In this document: positions 8,445 to 17,907 of the stretch, piece after piece
Layout of the letters: each line of letters begins with the position of its first letter
Numbering within the stretch: the first letter of the stretch is position 1
Source: Rhodopseudomonas julia
GTDB taxonomy: Bacteria > Pseudomonadota > Alphaproteobacteria > Rhizobiales > Afifellaceae
Length of the DNA: 64,000 nucleotides
Direction of reading: 5' to 3'
Assembly (NCBI RefSeq): GCF_030813515.1
Contig: NZ_JAUSUK010000002.1
Span: 1,736,001 to 1,800,000 of the forward strand
Notes under the pieces: generated by a model
The model's database searches: none
What the model saw: the letters and a program-made list of their open reading frames with translations, nothing else
Told to the model about the DNA's origin: nothing
Made by a program: the position numbers and the translations under genes

Positions 8445-9830
8445 CTAAAGTGCCGCCATATAAGTGTTGAGGTCCTTGAGCCGGGGCACGACGATCATGC
8501 GGGTGATATGGCCCTTCTTGAAGGCCTTCAGGAAGCGCTCGTAATTGGCGAAGACCACGCAGCCGTTGGACTGCGAGCGCGACCCGCCCCCGGCATACAT
8601 GTAGGGGTGCGCCAGGAGCCCGTCGCGATTGTATTTCTTGCGGCCGTCGGAGGGCAGCAGGCGGATGGCCTCCGCTCCGTGGAAGCGGCTTTCGCGCATC
8701 ACCAGATCGTAGACATTCGGCGGCGTCGGGCCGCGGTTCTTTTCCCGCACATAACGGGGATCGTCCTGCATCTTGGCAAGGCCAGAATGCGCCTCGAGAC
8801 GTTCGCCGTTCGGCAGGTAGACGGTCGCCGATTCAATCTCATAGACGGCGACGCCGCTATCGCGTCCGGGAAGTCTGGCACGACTGCCAGGCACGAACAA
8901 TTTGTTGAAGAAGCCGTCGGATGAATCGCTTGCAGCGGAATCTTCGACCGCCGCGTAAGCAAGACTTGCCGGCGAGCGACCGCCTCTCGCAATCACGCTC
9001 GGCGTAGGCCGGGAGGCAGGCACCGCGACCTTTTTCAAAACGGCCTGAGCGTCCAAAGCTTCGTCAAAACCCACTGCCGATGCCGGCCGGGCATCCGGCT
9101 CCAGGCTGGCGACCTCGGTCTCGCCGATGTCGGGCCTCGGGACCGGTACGAAGTCGAGACCTGCCACCGCATCTGAGACCATTTCCTCAGGCAATGGCAC
9201 TTGGTCAATCCCGATGAGGGCGGCGAGATACGCCCCGGCGGTGGGCTCAAAAGCCTCGGACATCCAGCGCTTCGCAAACACCTCTGCGCTTGTCTGGGGG
9301 ACCATCGCGAAGGCCGTCGCCGATCGTGCCGTGCCGGCTTCTCTCGCCGGCACCAGGAGCCCCGGATAACCCTCGACGATTTCCGGCAGGTGAACCATCG
9401 TCGGCTGCCAGGCGAAACGCTGCGTGTCGAAAAGAGCGGGCGGCAGGCCTTTCACATCGGCATCTTCAAAAAGGTTGCGCTCGAACGTTGGGCTGCGCTG
9501 TCCGAGATCGCTCGACTGATCCTGCTTGAAAGCGACCGAGGACAGGCGATCTCCGCGCGATGCGGCCCCGAGCCCCTCGGCTCCACCGTGCATGGGTCCC
9601 GAAAAAGGTCCTCCCGCAGCAATCAGGCTCGCAGATGCCTGCACGAAGCGCTCGGTGACGAAAGTCGTCGTCGCCAGGAGCGCAACGGCACCGATCGCAA
9701 CAGCGGGAACAGTCCACAAACCGCGCCGCGTCACGCGCTTTCGCGCAGTCAGCTTTCGCTTCTGAAGCTTCCGGTGCATCACGAGATGTCCCGCTCCCTT
9801 TGTCGCGAGGCTCGGCTCTGCCGGTGGCAT
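8445..9830 (-). CDS. DUF2778 (Tlde1-like L,D-transpeptidase fold) membrane-anchored protein
   Basis: 461 residues from the chosen ATG. Seen: a basic cytoplasmic tail (KLQKRKLTARKRVTRR), one membrane span near residues 38-58, a long low-complexity periplasmic linker rich in Pro, Ala, Ser and Glu, and a C-terminal DUF2778 domain with EAHSGLAKMQDDPRYV, a late PYMYAGG and the active-site-like SRSQSNGCVVFANYERF. This fold contains a catalytic Cys and acts on peptidoglycan cross-links. In rhizobia such anchored proteins are common house-keeping wall enzymes, unlike the secreted Tlde1 toxins. Alternative starts at 9872 or 9779 change only the tail. It stands alone, end-to-end with the IclR gene. Confidence 0.78.
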   Translation of the reverse strand: MPPAEPSLATKGAGHLVMHRKLQKRKLTARKRVTRRGLWTVPAVAIGAVALLATTTFVTERFVQASASLIAAGGPFSGPMHGGAEGLGAASRGDRLSSVAFKQDQSSDLGQRSPTFERNLFEDADVKGLPPALFDTQRFAWQPTMVHLPEIVEGYPGLLVPAREAGTARSATAFAMVPQTSAEVFAKRWMSEAFEPTAGAYLAALIGIDQVPLPEEMVSDAVAGLDFVPVPRPDIGETEVASLEPDARPASAVGFDEALDAQAVLKKVAVPASRPTPSVIARGGRSPASLAYAAVEDSAASDSSDGFFNKLFVPGSRARLPGRDSGVAVYEIESATVYLPNGERLEAHSGLAKMQDDPRYVREKNRGPTPPNVYDLVMRESRFHGAEAIRLLPSDGRKKYNRDGLLAHPYMYAGGGSRSQSNGCVVFANYERFLKAFKKGHITRMIVVPRLKDLNTYMAAL

Positions 9831-10226
9831 GGCATCACCACCGTGCGCTGAGCGACCTACCACATTCTCCATACAGCTTGGAGCGTTATGGTTTCGTTTA
9901 CGATAACGGCCAGCCCGAGGGCGAACCGGCAAGGGGCGCACGAGGCCCGGCGATCCCCCAGCCCGGTCTCATCCCGGCATGCGACCCGCCTTTTCACGGC
10001 ACGCCGTTTCATGGGTCGCCGTTTCATGGGCTGGGTCATCGACGAGGTCAGCATCGAGGGCGCTCGTAAATGCACGCCTGCTTTGCTTGGCGAGCATCGA
10101 GAAGCATCGGATAATCGCTCCCCTCGCCCCGTGAACAGAAAACGTCGGGCGTCTGAACGGACAGTGTTCGGATCTGCGATCTGAGATGGAAATCCCGCCA
10201 GCAACTGCGACGAAGGGCAATGCCTG
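9831..10226. other. divergent gap between DUF2778 gene and methyltransferase
   Basis: About 400 bases with promoters presumably facing both ways. No gene is supported. It contains a 3 x 15 bp tandem repeat (listed separately). The left end may belong to the DUF2778 gene if an upstream start (9872) is used. Confidence 0.45.
9987..10031. repeat. 3 x 15 bp tandem repeat
   Basis: Three head-to-tail 15-bp units: CGCCTTTTCACGGCA (9987), CGCCGTTTCATGGGT (10002) and CGCCGTTTCATGGGC (10017). The last two differ at one base and the first is diverged. Period 15 keeps reading frame; on the minus strand it reads as a KRRPM-like pentapeptide, but no gene is recognised there. Confidence 0.75.
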
Positions 10227-10919
10227 ATGAACCTCGCTTCGAACGCCAAAACCAGAACGATTTCCACCTGGTATGTCGATCCCGCCGACGAAGACGCCAT
10301 GACTGAAGCCCACGCACCGATCTGGCGTCACCTCATCGGGCTGCTGCCGGAACGTGACCTGACGACTAAAAACGTCCTCGATTTCGGCTGCAATCAGGGC
10401 GGTTTCTTGCGGCATCTCTATGCCCTCCGCCCGTTCCGAAAGGCGCTGGGTGTCGACATCGCGACGGCGTCGGTCGAAAAAGCGGAAAGCCTGAAAGGCG
10501 CCGTGCCCGTCCATTACGATACCGACACAAGACTGCGCGGATGGGATGAACAGTTCGATGTCGCCTTCACGCATGAAGTGATCTACCTGATCGAGGACAT
10601 CCAGCGTCACGCATCCGATCTCTGGCGGGTGCTAAAACCATGCGGCGTCTACTACGCCGTTACGGGGTGCCATACCGACAATCCGCTTTGGCCGGAATGG
10701 CGCAGCCTGATCGCGGGGCGAACCAACACGACCGTGCAGGACCGCTCGATCACCGACTATGCTCGGGCATTCGTTGATGCCGGCTTCCAGGTTTCGGCTC
10801 GCAAGCTCGCCTTCGACGGCTTCGTTCCCTACCAGCCGGATGGATGGTCGCCGAACTTTGCTCAGACGCTCGACTATTACACGCAGACCAAAGTCGTCTT
10901 TCGTCTCGTGAAGCCGTAG
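10227..10919 (+). CDS. class I SAM-dependent methyltransferase
   Basis: 230 residues. Seen: SAM-binding motif I VLDFGCNQGGFL near residue 50, the acidic motif II end GVDIATASVEKAE and the later FDVAFTHEVIYLIED, all of the Rossmann methyltransferase type (Methyltransf_11/25). No substrate domain is recognisable, so small molecule, lipid or protein targets are all possible. It is a single gene, convergent with the copper ATPase downstream. A weak AAGGG-type site precedes the ATG. Confidence 0.82.
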   Translation: MNLASNAKTRTISTWYVDPADEDAMTEAHAPIWRHLIGLLPERDLTTKNVLDFGCNQGGFLRHLYALRPFRKALGVDIATASVEKAESLKGAVPVHYDTDTRLRGWDEQFDVAFTHEVIYLIEDIQRHASDLWRVLKPCGVYYAVTGCHTDNPLWPEWRSLIAGRTNTTVQDRSITDYARAFVDAGFQVSARKLAFDGFVPYQPDGWSPNFAQTLDYYTQTKVVFRLVKP

Positions 10920-11043
10920 AGGCCTCGGATCGACACCGAGACAAGTTGTTTCAAATGCGGCGACATCTCCCGACCGGGTCCGGTCTCACCCGTTGGCCCG
11001 GCCAGGAAATCGCAGCAAATCACTGGTAAGCCGCGGTCGCAAT

Positions 11044-11250
11044 TCAGGCCGCTGCCAACTTCTCGTTCGGATAGCCCGCCTCGCGGATCGCGGTTTCGAT
11101 CGCCACCTCGTCGGCCGAACTCTCGATTGCGGCGGTGCCGGCATCGAGGTCGATATCGACCTTGGCATCGGGGTCGACACCCTTCACGGCCTTCTCCACA
11201 TTCGCCACGCAATGCTTGCACGACATTTCTTCAACCTTGAGCTTCAGCAT
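11044..11250 (-). CDS. copZ: nested copper chaperone CopZ, translated from inside copA (predicted)
   Basis: Reading the same frame as copA, codon 875 is an ATG (11250) preceded by GAGAAGGAGATTTCT, a near-perfect ribosome site at ideal spacing, inside coding sequence. The product would be 68 residues ([20 protein letters not shown]...), the usual size and motif pattern of a free CopZ chaperone with Cys11 and Cys14. A stand-alone CopZ would shuttle Cu(I) to the N-terminal HMA domains of CopA. Alternatively the domain is only a fused tail. The strong ribosome site is seen; separate translation is inferred. Confidence 0.6.
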   Translation of the reverse strand: MLKLKVEEMSCKHCVANVEKAVKGVDPDAKVDIDLDAGTAAIESSADEVAIETAIREAGYPNEKLAAA

Positions 11251-13872
11251 AGAAATCTCCTTCTCAGACATGACATTGGCCGGCACCGCCGGAGTTTGGG
11301 ACGCAGATTGTGCAGGTTTTGATGGCGTTTCAGGTTGCACCGTCGCCGCTGATTTGGCGAAGGGGACATTGTGCTTTCCGGTCACCGCAAGGGGTGGCGA
11401 AAACCGTCTCAGACGCAGGGCATTGGTGACGACGAAGACGCTCGAAAGCGCCATCGCTCCGGCCGCGAAAATCGGCGACAGAAGCACGCCGGTCGACGGA
11501 TAAAGCACACCGGCGGCGACCGGGATCAGCACGACATTGTAGGCGAAGGCCCAGAAGAGGTTCTGCCGGATATTGGCGAGCGTTGCCTTGGAGAGCGCAA
11601 TCGCGTTGGCGACGCCGCCGAGATCTCCCGACATCAACACCACATCGGCACTTTCGATCGCCACATCCGTGCCGGTGCCGATCGCCAGACCGACATCGGC
11701 TTCCGCCAGCGCCGGCGCGTCGTTGATGCCATCGCCGACGAAGGCCACCTTGCGGCCGCCGGACCGCAAGGCTTTGATCGCATCGATCTTGCCCTGCGGC
11801 AGCACTTCGGCGACCACTTCGTCGATGCCGAGACGCCGAGCGACGGCGTCCGCCGTGCGACGATTGTCGCCGGTGATCATCGCCACTTTCAATCCCAGAT
11901 CGTGCAGGGCCTTGATCGCGGCCGGCGTCGACGCCTTGACCGGATCGGCGACCGCCAGCATCGCGGCAAGCTTCCCGTCAATCGCGGCATAAAGCGGCGA
12001 CTTGCCCTCCTCACCCAGCCTCACGGCTTCCTCGGCGAAGCGCTCGAGGACGACTTTGTGCTCCGTCATCAACCGGTCGGCGCCGACCATCACCTCACGG
12101 CCGGCAACCCGCGCCGTGATGCCGAAACCAGGTATCGCCTCGAAAGCGTCAGGCTTTGCAAGCGTCAACCCCCGACGCTCGGCCGTGGCGACGATTGCGG
12201 TCGCGATCGGGTGCTCGGAGCCCGCCTCGACGGCCGCCACCAAAGCCAGGACTTCGGCCTCGTCGAAACCGTCAGAGACACTGAGATCGGTCAGTTCGGG
12301 CTGGCCTTCCGTCAGCGTGCCCGTCTTGTCGAGCGCGATCACGCGCGCCTCGCGCAGCGTCTGCAGCGCCTCGCCGCGCCGGAACAAAACGCCGAACTCG
12401 GCCGCCCGGCCCGTGCCGACCATGATCGAGGTCGGCGTTGCGAGCCCCATGGCGCAGGGGCAGGCGATGATGAGGACGGCGACCGCATTGACGAGCGCAA
12501 AGCCCAGCGCCGGCTCCGGACCGAAGACGAGCCAGACGAGGAAAGTCAGGAGGGCCGCACTCATCACGGCCGGGACGAACCATTGCGTGACCTTATCGAC
12601 CATCGCCTGGATCGGCAGCTTGCCGCCCTGCGCCGCCTCGACCATGCGGATGATATTGGCGAGCATCGTATCGCTGCCGACCTTCTCGGCGCGATAGGTG
12701 AAGCTGCCGGTCTTGTTGATGGTGCCGCCAACGACTTCAGCGCCTTCGGTCTTTTCGACCGGGATCGGCTCGCCGGTGATCATCGATTCGTCGACATAGG
12801 ACATGCCGGTCAAAACGGTGCCGTCGACGGCGATCTTGTCGCCAGGGCGCACCTGCAGAACGTCGCCGACGACGATCTCTTCAAGCGGCACTTCGACGAA
12901 ACGCCCCTCCCGCTCGACCCGGGCGATTTTCGGCTGCAGGCCGATCAGGCGTTTGATTGCCTCGCCCGTGCGGCCTTTGGCACGCGCTTCGAGAAGGCGG
13001 CCGACGAGAATGAGCGTCACGATCCCGGCCGCCGCCTCGAAATAGACATTCACCGTCCCGGCCGGCAGCACTTGCGGCAGAAAAGTCGCGACCGTGGAAT
13101 AACCCCAGGCGGCGCTCGCCCCCACGACGACCAGAGAATTCATGTCAGGTGCGGCGTGAAGGAGCGCGGGCAAGCCCTTGCGGAAGAATCGCAATCCCGG
13201 GCCGAAGAGCACGAGCGTCGTCAGGACGAACTGCATGAGATGATTGCTGCCCGAACCGATCGTCCGCTGCACGAGGTCATGGATCGCCGGCGAGACATGC
13301 GAGCCCATCTCGACCAGGAAGACGGGCAATGTCAGAACCGCAGCTATGATGAGATCGCGCTTCAGGGCAGCGTAATCGCGTGCCTTCACCTCGGCGCGCC
13401 GGTCGGCCCCGGCCGCGTCATGCTCGATCAGGCGCGGTGTATAGCCGGCCTCGCGGATCGCCGCGGCGACGGCCCCGCGATCGAGCCCGCCCAGGCTCGT
13501 CATCGAGGCCCGTTCGGTCGCCAGATTGACGGACACCGCGTCGACGCCCGGCACGGCCGCGATTGCGCGTTCGACCCGCCCCACGCAGGAGGCGCAGGTC
13601 ATACCCTCGATGGCGATCTCGAAATCCTCGCGCGGCACATCGTAGCCGGCCTTCTTAATCGCCGCGACCACGGCGCCGTCCTCAGGCGCGCCGGCGAAGA
13701 TGACCTCGACCGTCTCCGTCGCCAGATTGACATTGGCTGTGTCGACAGACGGTAGCGCCGCGATCGCCTGCTCGACACGGCCCACGCACGAGGCGCAGGT
13801 CATGCCCTCGACATGGTATCGCCGCGAAGAAGGTCCTTCGCGAAAACTCTCTGGAGGTGCAATCTCGTTCAT
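11044..13872 (-). CDS. copA: copper-exporting P1B-type ATPase with a C-terminal HMA domain
   Basis: 942 residues. Order: HMA domain 1 (GMTCASC, Cys26/29), HMA domain 2 (GMTCASC, Cys93/96), eight membrane spans with the copper motif [14 protein letters not shown], phosphorylation site [11 protein letters not shown], hinge [18 protein letters not shown], and an extra HMA domain at the C terminus (residues 875-942, MSCKHC). Exports Cu(I) from the cytoplasm using ATP. The CPC motif fixes the copper/silver subgroup. A third HMA domain after the last span is unusual and has its own ribosome site (see nested copZ). A CueR-type operator lies 35-60 bases upstream. GAGGATGG precedes the start. Confidence 0.92.
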   Translation of the reverse strand: MNEIAPPESFREGPSSRRYHVEGMTCASCVGRVEQAIAALPSVDTANVNLATETVEVIFAGAPEDGAVVAAIKKAGYDVPREDFEIAIEGMTCASCVGRVERAIAAVPGVDAVSVNLATERASMTSLGGLDRGAVAAAIREAGYTPRLIEHDAAGADRRAEVKARDYAALKRDLIIAAVLTLPVFLVEMGSHVSPAIHDLVQRTIGSGSNHLMQFVLTTLVLFGPGLRFFRKGLPALLHAAPDMNSLVVVGASAAWGYSTVATFLPQVLPAGTVNVYFEAAAGIVTLILVGRLLEARAKGRTGEAIKRLIGLQPKIARVEREGRFVEVPLEEIVVGDVLQVRPGDKIAVDGTVLTGMSYVDESMITGEPIPVEKTEGAEVVGGTINKTGSFTYRAEKVGSDTMLANIIRMVEAAQGGKLPIQAMVDKVTQWFVPAVMSAALLTFLVWLVFGPEPALGFALVNAVAVLIIACPCAMGLATPTSIMVGTGRAAEFGVLFRRGEALQTLREARVIALDKTGTLTEGQPELTDLSVSDGFDEAEVLALVAAVEAGSEHPIATAIVATAERRGLTLAKPDAFEAIPGFGITARVAGREVMVGADRLMTEHKVVLERFAEEAVRLGEEGKSPLYAAIDGKLAAMLAVADPVKASTPAAIKALHDLGLKVAMITGDNRRTADAVARRLGIDEVVAEVLPQGKIDAIKALRSGGRKVAFVGDGINDAPALAEADVGLAIGTGTDVAIESADVVLMSGDLGGVANAIALSKATLANIRQNLFWAFAYNVVLIPVAAGVLYPSTGVLLSPIFAAGAMALSSVFVVTNALRLRRFSPPLAVTGKHNVPFAKSAATVQPETPSKPAQSASQTPAVPANVMSEKEISMLKLKVEEMSCKHCVANVEKAVKGVDPDAKVDIDLDAGTAAIESSADEVAIETAIREAGYPNEKLAAA

Positions 13873-13903
13873 GAGACCATCCTCGTGGCTGATCGCACCC
13901 TAG

Positions 13904-13931
13904 ATGGGGCTTCCAGCCACTGGAAGGTCAA
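13904..13931 (-). promoter_or_regulatory. CueR-type promoter/operator of copA
   Basis: Perfect inverted repeat CTTCCAG-TGG-CTGGAAG at 13910-13926, overlapped by a -35 TTGACC (13931-13926 on the minus strand) and followed after 19 bases by CATCTA as a poor -10. The long spacer with the dyad inside it is the hallmark of MerR-family promoters; the sequence closely resembles the E. coli copA promoter bound by CueR. The activator gene itself is not in the window. Confidence 0.82.
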
Positions 13932-13943
13932 GTCAGTCGATCG

Positions 13944-14984
13944 TCATGCCCTGGCGGCGGGCTCGTCGTTCAGATGGCAGGCGGAAAGATGACCGCCGGC
14001 GACCGGCTTGAGCTTCGGCACTTCGACCCGGCAGCGCGCATGGGCGAACGGGCATCTTGGGTGGAAGTGACAGCCCTTCGGCGGAAACAACGGGCTCGGA
14101 ATTTCGCCTTTGATCGCCTCGAAGCGGCGCTTGCGCGGCTCGATGCGCGGGATTTCGGCCAGCAGTGCCTGTGTATAGGGGTGGTTCGGGCGGGCGAATA
14201 TTTCTTCAACCGGCGCCTCTTCCACGATCCGACCGAGATACATGATGACGACACGGTCGGAGATATGCTCGACCACGCCGAGATCGTGGCTGATGAACAT
14301 ATAGGTGAGATCGAGCTCTTCCCGCAGCTTCACGAAAAGATTGATGATCTGCGCCTGGATGGAGACGTCGAGCGCGGCGACGCTTTCGTCGCAAACCAGA
14401 AATTCCGGCTTCACGGCGAGCGCTCTCGCGATGTTCACACGCTGGCGCTGACCGCCGGAGAATTCGTGCGGCAGGCGCTTCTTCATCGCCGGATCGAAGC
14501 CGGCCATGCGCAGATGCTCATCGACGTAATCGGAGACGCTTCCCTCGATGAGGCCGTGAGCGCGCGGCGCCTCTGCGACGATGCTCTCGATGCGCATACG
14601 CGGATTGAGGGCCGCCATCGGATTCTGGAAAATCATCTGCGCGGCGAGATCGGCCGCCTTGCGCGCCCGGCCCTTCAGCTTGTGATGCGCCTCGCCCTTC
14701 CAGCGGATTTCTCCATCGGTCGGCGGCAGAATGCCCGCCACGATGCGGCCGAGCGTCGATTTCCCGCAGCCGCTCTCGCCGACCACTCCCAAAACTTCGC
14801 CACGCGCGACCGAGAGATTGATGCCGTCGAGCGCGTAGACCACGGCTGGCGGTTCCGCCGCGCCTGCGCTGATGGCAATGCGGGCGGCAAGATCCGGCGT
14901 TGCACCGAAGCGGCGCGTCACGTCGCGTGCTTCGACGAGTGGAATCTTTGGAGCGTTCTCCATGATCTGGTTCGTATCGCTCAC
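13944..14984 (-). CDS. dipeptide/oligopeptide ABC transporter ATPase, DppF/OppF-type
   Basis: 346 residues. Seen: Walker [12 protein letters not shown]-loop [14 protein letters not shown], signature [15 protein letters not shown], Walker [13 protein letters not shown], and a C-terminal oligopeptide-type zinc/iron-like cysteine region ([14 protein letters not shown]) typical of OppD/F proteins. Last gene of the peptide importer. A GTG start at 14984 overlaps the stop of the DppD-type gene (GTGA). Confidence 0.9.
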   Translation of the reverse strand: MSDTNQIMENAPKIPLVEARDVTRRFGATPDLAARIAISAGAAEPPAVVYALDGINLSVARGEVLGVVGESGCGKSTLGRIVAGILPPTDGEIRWKGEAHHKLKGRARKAADLAAQMIFQNPMAALNPRMRIESIVAEAPRAHGLIEGSVSDYVDEHLRMAGFDPAMKKRLPHEFSGGQRQRVNIARALAVKPEFLVCDESVAALDVSIQAQIINLFVKLREELDLTYMFISHDLGVVEHISDRVVIMYLGRIVEEAPVEEIFARPNHPYTQALLAEIPRIEPRKRRFEAIKGEIPSPLFPPKGCHFHPRCPFAHARCRVEVPKLKPVAGGHLSACHLNDEPAARA

Positions 14985-15982
14985 GATACGGCCTCCCCGG
15001 CGATCGCGCCCAAGGACTGCGCACCCAAGGGGTGCACGCAACGATAGCTCCGCTCCCCTTCCCCGATCTCGGGCGGAAGCTTCGTGCAGAGGGCATCGGC
15101 GCCTCCGCAACGGGTTCGGAAGCTGCATCCGGAAGGAAGATTGGCCGGGCTCGGTGTCATGCCGGGAATCTGCTTCAGGAGCGCGCCGCGGGTGTTCTGG
15201 CTCGGCACGGAATCCATCAGCCCGCGCGTATAATGATGGCGCGGTTCGGTGAGCACTTCCGCGACAGGGCCGGTCTCCACGAGGCGGCCCGCATACATGA
15301 CGGCAATGTCGTCGGCGAGCCGCGAGACGATGGCAAGATCGTGGGTGATCCAGATCACGGCCGTGTCCCTCTCCTCGGCCAGGCGTTGAAACTCGGAAAT
15401 GATTTGGGCCTGGATGGTCACGTCGAGTGCCGTCGTGGGTTCGTCCGCGATGATCAGCTCGGGGCTGTGCAGAAGCGCAATCGCGATGGCGACGCGCTGG
15501 CGCATGCCGCCCGAGAACTCGTGCGGATAGGCGGAGAGCCGCTCTTCGGGGCTCGGAATTCCGACCATGCCGAGTGCATCCCGCGCTCGTGCACGCGCCT
15601 CGGCACGATCCATCTTCTCATGCGCGAGGAGCGTCTCGGTCATCTGCGTCTCGATCCGCAGCACCGGATTGAGCGTCATCATCGGATCCTGGAAGACCAT
15701 CGCGATATGGCGCCCGCGCAAACGCCGCATCTCCTCCGCATTGAGATCGGCGAGGTTTTCACCGTTGAAGAAGATGTCGCCTGCAGCGACGCGGCCAGGC
15801 GCATCGACGAGGCCCATGATCGAAAAGCCGGTGACGGATTTTCCCGAACCGCTCTCGCCGACAAGTCCGAGCACCCTTCCCTTCTCAAGCGAAAAGGAGA
15901 CGTCGTTGACCGCCTTGACGGGCGCTCCGCCGTGACGGGGAAACTCGGTGACGAGGTTCTTCACTTCAAGCAAAGCGGCCAT
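14981..15982 (-). CDS. dipeptide/oligopeptide ABC transporter ATPase, DppD/OppD-type
   Basis: 333 residues. Seen: Walker [12 protein letters not shown]-loop [14 protein letters not shown], signature [15 protein letters not shown], Walker [13 protein letters not shown], and the C-terminal [14 protein letters not shown] cysteine motif. Pairs with the DppF-type ATPase. Start at [10 protein letters not shown]; the upstream permease stop (TGA) lies one base before this ATG, so expression is coupled. Confidence 0.9.
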   Translation of the reverse strand: MAALLEVKNLVTEFPRHGGAPVKAVNDVSFSLEKGRVLGLVGESGSGKSVTGFSIMGLVDAPGRVAAGDIFFNGENLADLNAEEMRRLRGRHIAMVFQDPMMTLNPVLRIETQMTETLLAHEKMDRAEARARARDALGMVGIPSPEERLSAYPHEFSGGMRQRVAIAIALLHSPELIIADEPTTALDVTIQAQIISEFQRLAEERDTAVIWITHDLAIVSRLADDIAVMYAGRLVETGPVAEVLTEPRHHYTRGLMDSVPSQNTRGALLKQIPGMTPSPANLPSGCSFRTRCGGADALCTKLPPEIGEGERSYRCVHPLGAQSLGAIAGEAVS

Positions 15983-15983
15983 C

Positions 15984-16910
15984 TCAGACGTTCCTCGGAT
16001 TGAGGACGTCGCGCAGCCTGTCACCGACGAGGTTGATGGCAACGATCGTCACGAGAAGGGCAATGCCCGGATAGAAGCTGATCCAGTAGAGGCCGGAGAG
16101 CAGATACTGGTAGCCATTGGAGATGAGCATGCCGAGGGAGGGTTCCGTCACGGATGCGCCGAGACCGAGAAAGGACAAAGTCGCCTCCAGGCTGATGGCG
16201 CGGGCGACCTGCATCGTGGAGATGACGATCACCGGCGCGAGGCAGTTGGGCAGAAGATGGCGGAAGAGAATGCGCCAGCCCGGCAGCCGCAGGCAGCGCG
16301 CGGCCTCGATATATTCTTTCTCGCGCTCAACGAGGGCCGTCGCACGCACGGTGCGGGCATAGACGGCCCATTCGGCGATGATCAGAGCCAGGATGACGTT
16401 CATCAGGCCTTTGCCGAGCACGGCGAGCATCATCAATGCCATGAGGATCGTCGGAAAGGAGAGCTGCAGATCCACGATCCGCATCATGAGGCTTTCCACC
16501 CGTCCGCCGATATAGGCGGCCGAAAGGCCTACCGAGGTGCCGATGATCGCGGCAGCGAAGGCTGAAAGCACGCCCACCATCAGCGAGGCGCGCAGGCCAT
16601 AGAGAATCCCTGAGAGGATGTCGCGCCCCTGTGCATCCGTCCCGAGAACGTAGGGCACGCCGGAGAAGGATTCCGATCCCGGCGGCAACCGGCTGTCGAG
16701 AATGTCGAGCTGCGAAAGATCGTAAGGGTCCTGCGGCGCGATATGCGGCGCGAGGATCGCCACGATGACAATCAAGAAAAGCGTGAGCAGCCCCAGCACC
16801 GCGCCTGGAGAGCGAAAGAACTCCCGAAGCTGATTGCGGCCGCGCTCGGGGGTGAGCGTCTCGGTCTCTGGAACCGCGTTTTCAATGTGATCTGCGAGCT
16901 GAGGGTCCAT
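15984..16910 (-). CDS. dipeptide ABC transporter permease, DppC-type
   Basis: 308 residues. Seen: a cytoplasmic N-tail, a first span (GAVLGLLTLFLIVIVAILAP), the periplasmic HPLGTDAQGRDI-like VLGTDAQGRDILSGILYG, and the EAA loop EAARCLRLPGWRILFRHLLP. Inner-membrane subunit of the importer. ATG 16910 sits 4 bases after the upstream stop. ATG 16928 would overlap that gene by 14 bases and is a possible alternative. Confidence 0.88.
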   Translation of the reverse strand: MDPQLADHIENAVPETETLTPERGRNQLREFFRSPGAVLGLLTLFLIVIVAILAPHIAPQDPYDLSQLDILDSRLPPGSESFSGVPYVLGTDAQGRDILSGILYGLRASLMVGVLSAFAAAIIGTSVGLSAAYIGGRVESLMMRIVDLQLSFPTILMALMMLAVLGKGLMNVILALIIAEWAVYARTVRATALVEREKEYIEAARCLRLPGWRILFRHLLPNCLAPVIVISTMQVARAISLEATLSFLGLGASVTEPSLGMLISNGYQYLLSGLYWISFYPGIALLVTIVAINLVGDRLRDVLNPRNV

Positions 16911-16914
16911 AGCG

Positions 16915-17889
16915 TCACCGTTTGGCATCGAGCCGGACGCGGGGATCCAGCAGCGTGTAGCAAAGATCGACAATGAAATTCAGGCTGACGAAAATCAGGA
17001 CCATCATCATCAGGTAGGCGACGATCACAGGCCGATCGAGAAGGTTGATGCTGTCGATGATGAGCTTGCCCATGCCTGGCCAGGCGAAGATGCTCTCCGT
17101 CACGACGGAGAAGGCAATGAGCGAGCCGAATTCGAGCCCGACGATGGTCACGACCGGGATCATCAGGTTCTTGAGAACGTGCACGGAAATGATCCGGCGC
17201 TCGCTCAGTCCCTTGGCTCGGGCGAACTTGATATAATCCTGCGGCAACACCTCCTGCACGCCGGCGCGGGTCAGGCGCAGAACGAGCGACGTCTTGAAGA
17301 GCGCGAGGTTGAGCGCCGGCAGAAAGAGATGCCGCAATCCGTCCGCCGTCAGGAAAGACCAACGCATGCCGAGGATTTCCACGGTCTCGCCGCGCCCGTT
17401 CGACGGCAGCCATCCGAGTTGCACGGAAAACAAGAGGATGAACATGAGGCCGACCCAGAATGTCGGCAATGAAAAGCCGAGGATCGAGCCCGACATGATG
17501 ATCCGCGAGGCGACGCTCCGCGGCCGCAGCCCGGCGTAAAGGCCGAGCGGCAGACCGACGATGAGCGCGATCACCAGTGCCGAGAGCGCGAGTTCGAGCG
17601 TCGCCGGAAAGCGCTCCAAAATCACCTGGAGAGCGGAGCGACCGTAGACGAAGCTGTTGCCGAAATCGCCGCGCAACAGCCCCGCCAGGAAATCGATATA
17701 CTGACGCCAGAGAGGCTGATCGAGGCCATATTCCGCGATCACGCGCGCGCGCTCGGCCTGGTTCGCATCCGGGTTGATCAGAATGTCGACCGGATTGCCG
17801 ATGACGTTGACGGCGACAAAGACGATCACCGTCATCGCCACGATGACGAACAATGCCTGGATGAACCGCCGAATAATGGAAGTGACCAT
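16915..17889 (-). CDS. dipeptide ABC transporter permease, DppB-type
   Basis: 324 residues, six spans. Seen: an N-terminal span with FIQALFVIVAMTVIVFVAVN, the DppB-type loop LDQPLWRQYIDFLAGLLRGD then FGNSF, and the EAA loop KFARAKGLSERRIISVHVLK. First permease gene after the gamma-glutamyltransferase, 19 bases downstream. Family assignment is firm; the imported peptide is not known. Confidence 0.9.
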   Translation of the reverse strand: MVTSIIRRFIQALFVIVAMTVIVFVAVNVIGNPVDILINPDANQAERARVIAEYGLDQPLWRQYIDFLAGLLRGDFGNSFVYGRSALQVILERFPATLELALSALVIALIVGLPLGLYAGLRPRSVASRIIMSGSILGFSLPTFWVGLMFILLFSVQLGWLPSNGRGETVEILGMRWSFLTADGLRHLFLPALNLALFKTSLVLRLTRAGVQEVLPQDYIKFARAKGLSERRIISVHVLKNLMIPVVTIVGLEFGSLIAFSVVTESIFAWPGMGKLIIDSINLLDRPVIVAYLMMMVLIFVSLNFIVDLCYTLLDPRVRLDAKR

Positions 17890-17907
17890 TCAGCCTCTCC
17901 GCCCTGA

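Noticed and set aside
11371-13755. 794-codon plus-strand open frame opposite copA
   Set aside because: High-G+C antisense shadow; copA motifs and promoter prove the other strand.
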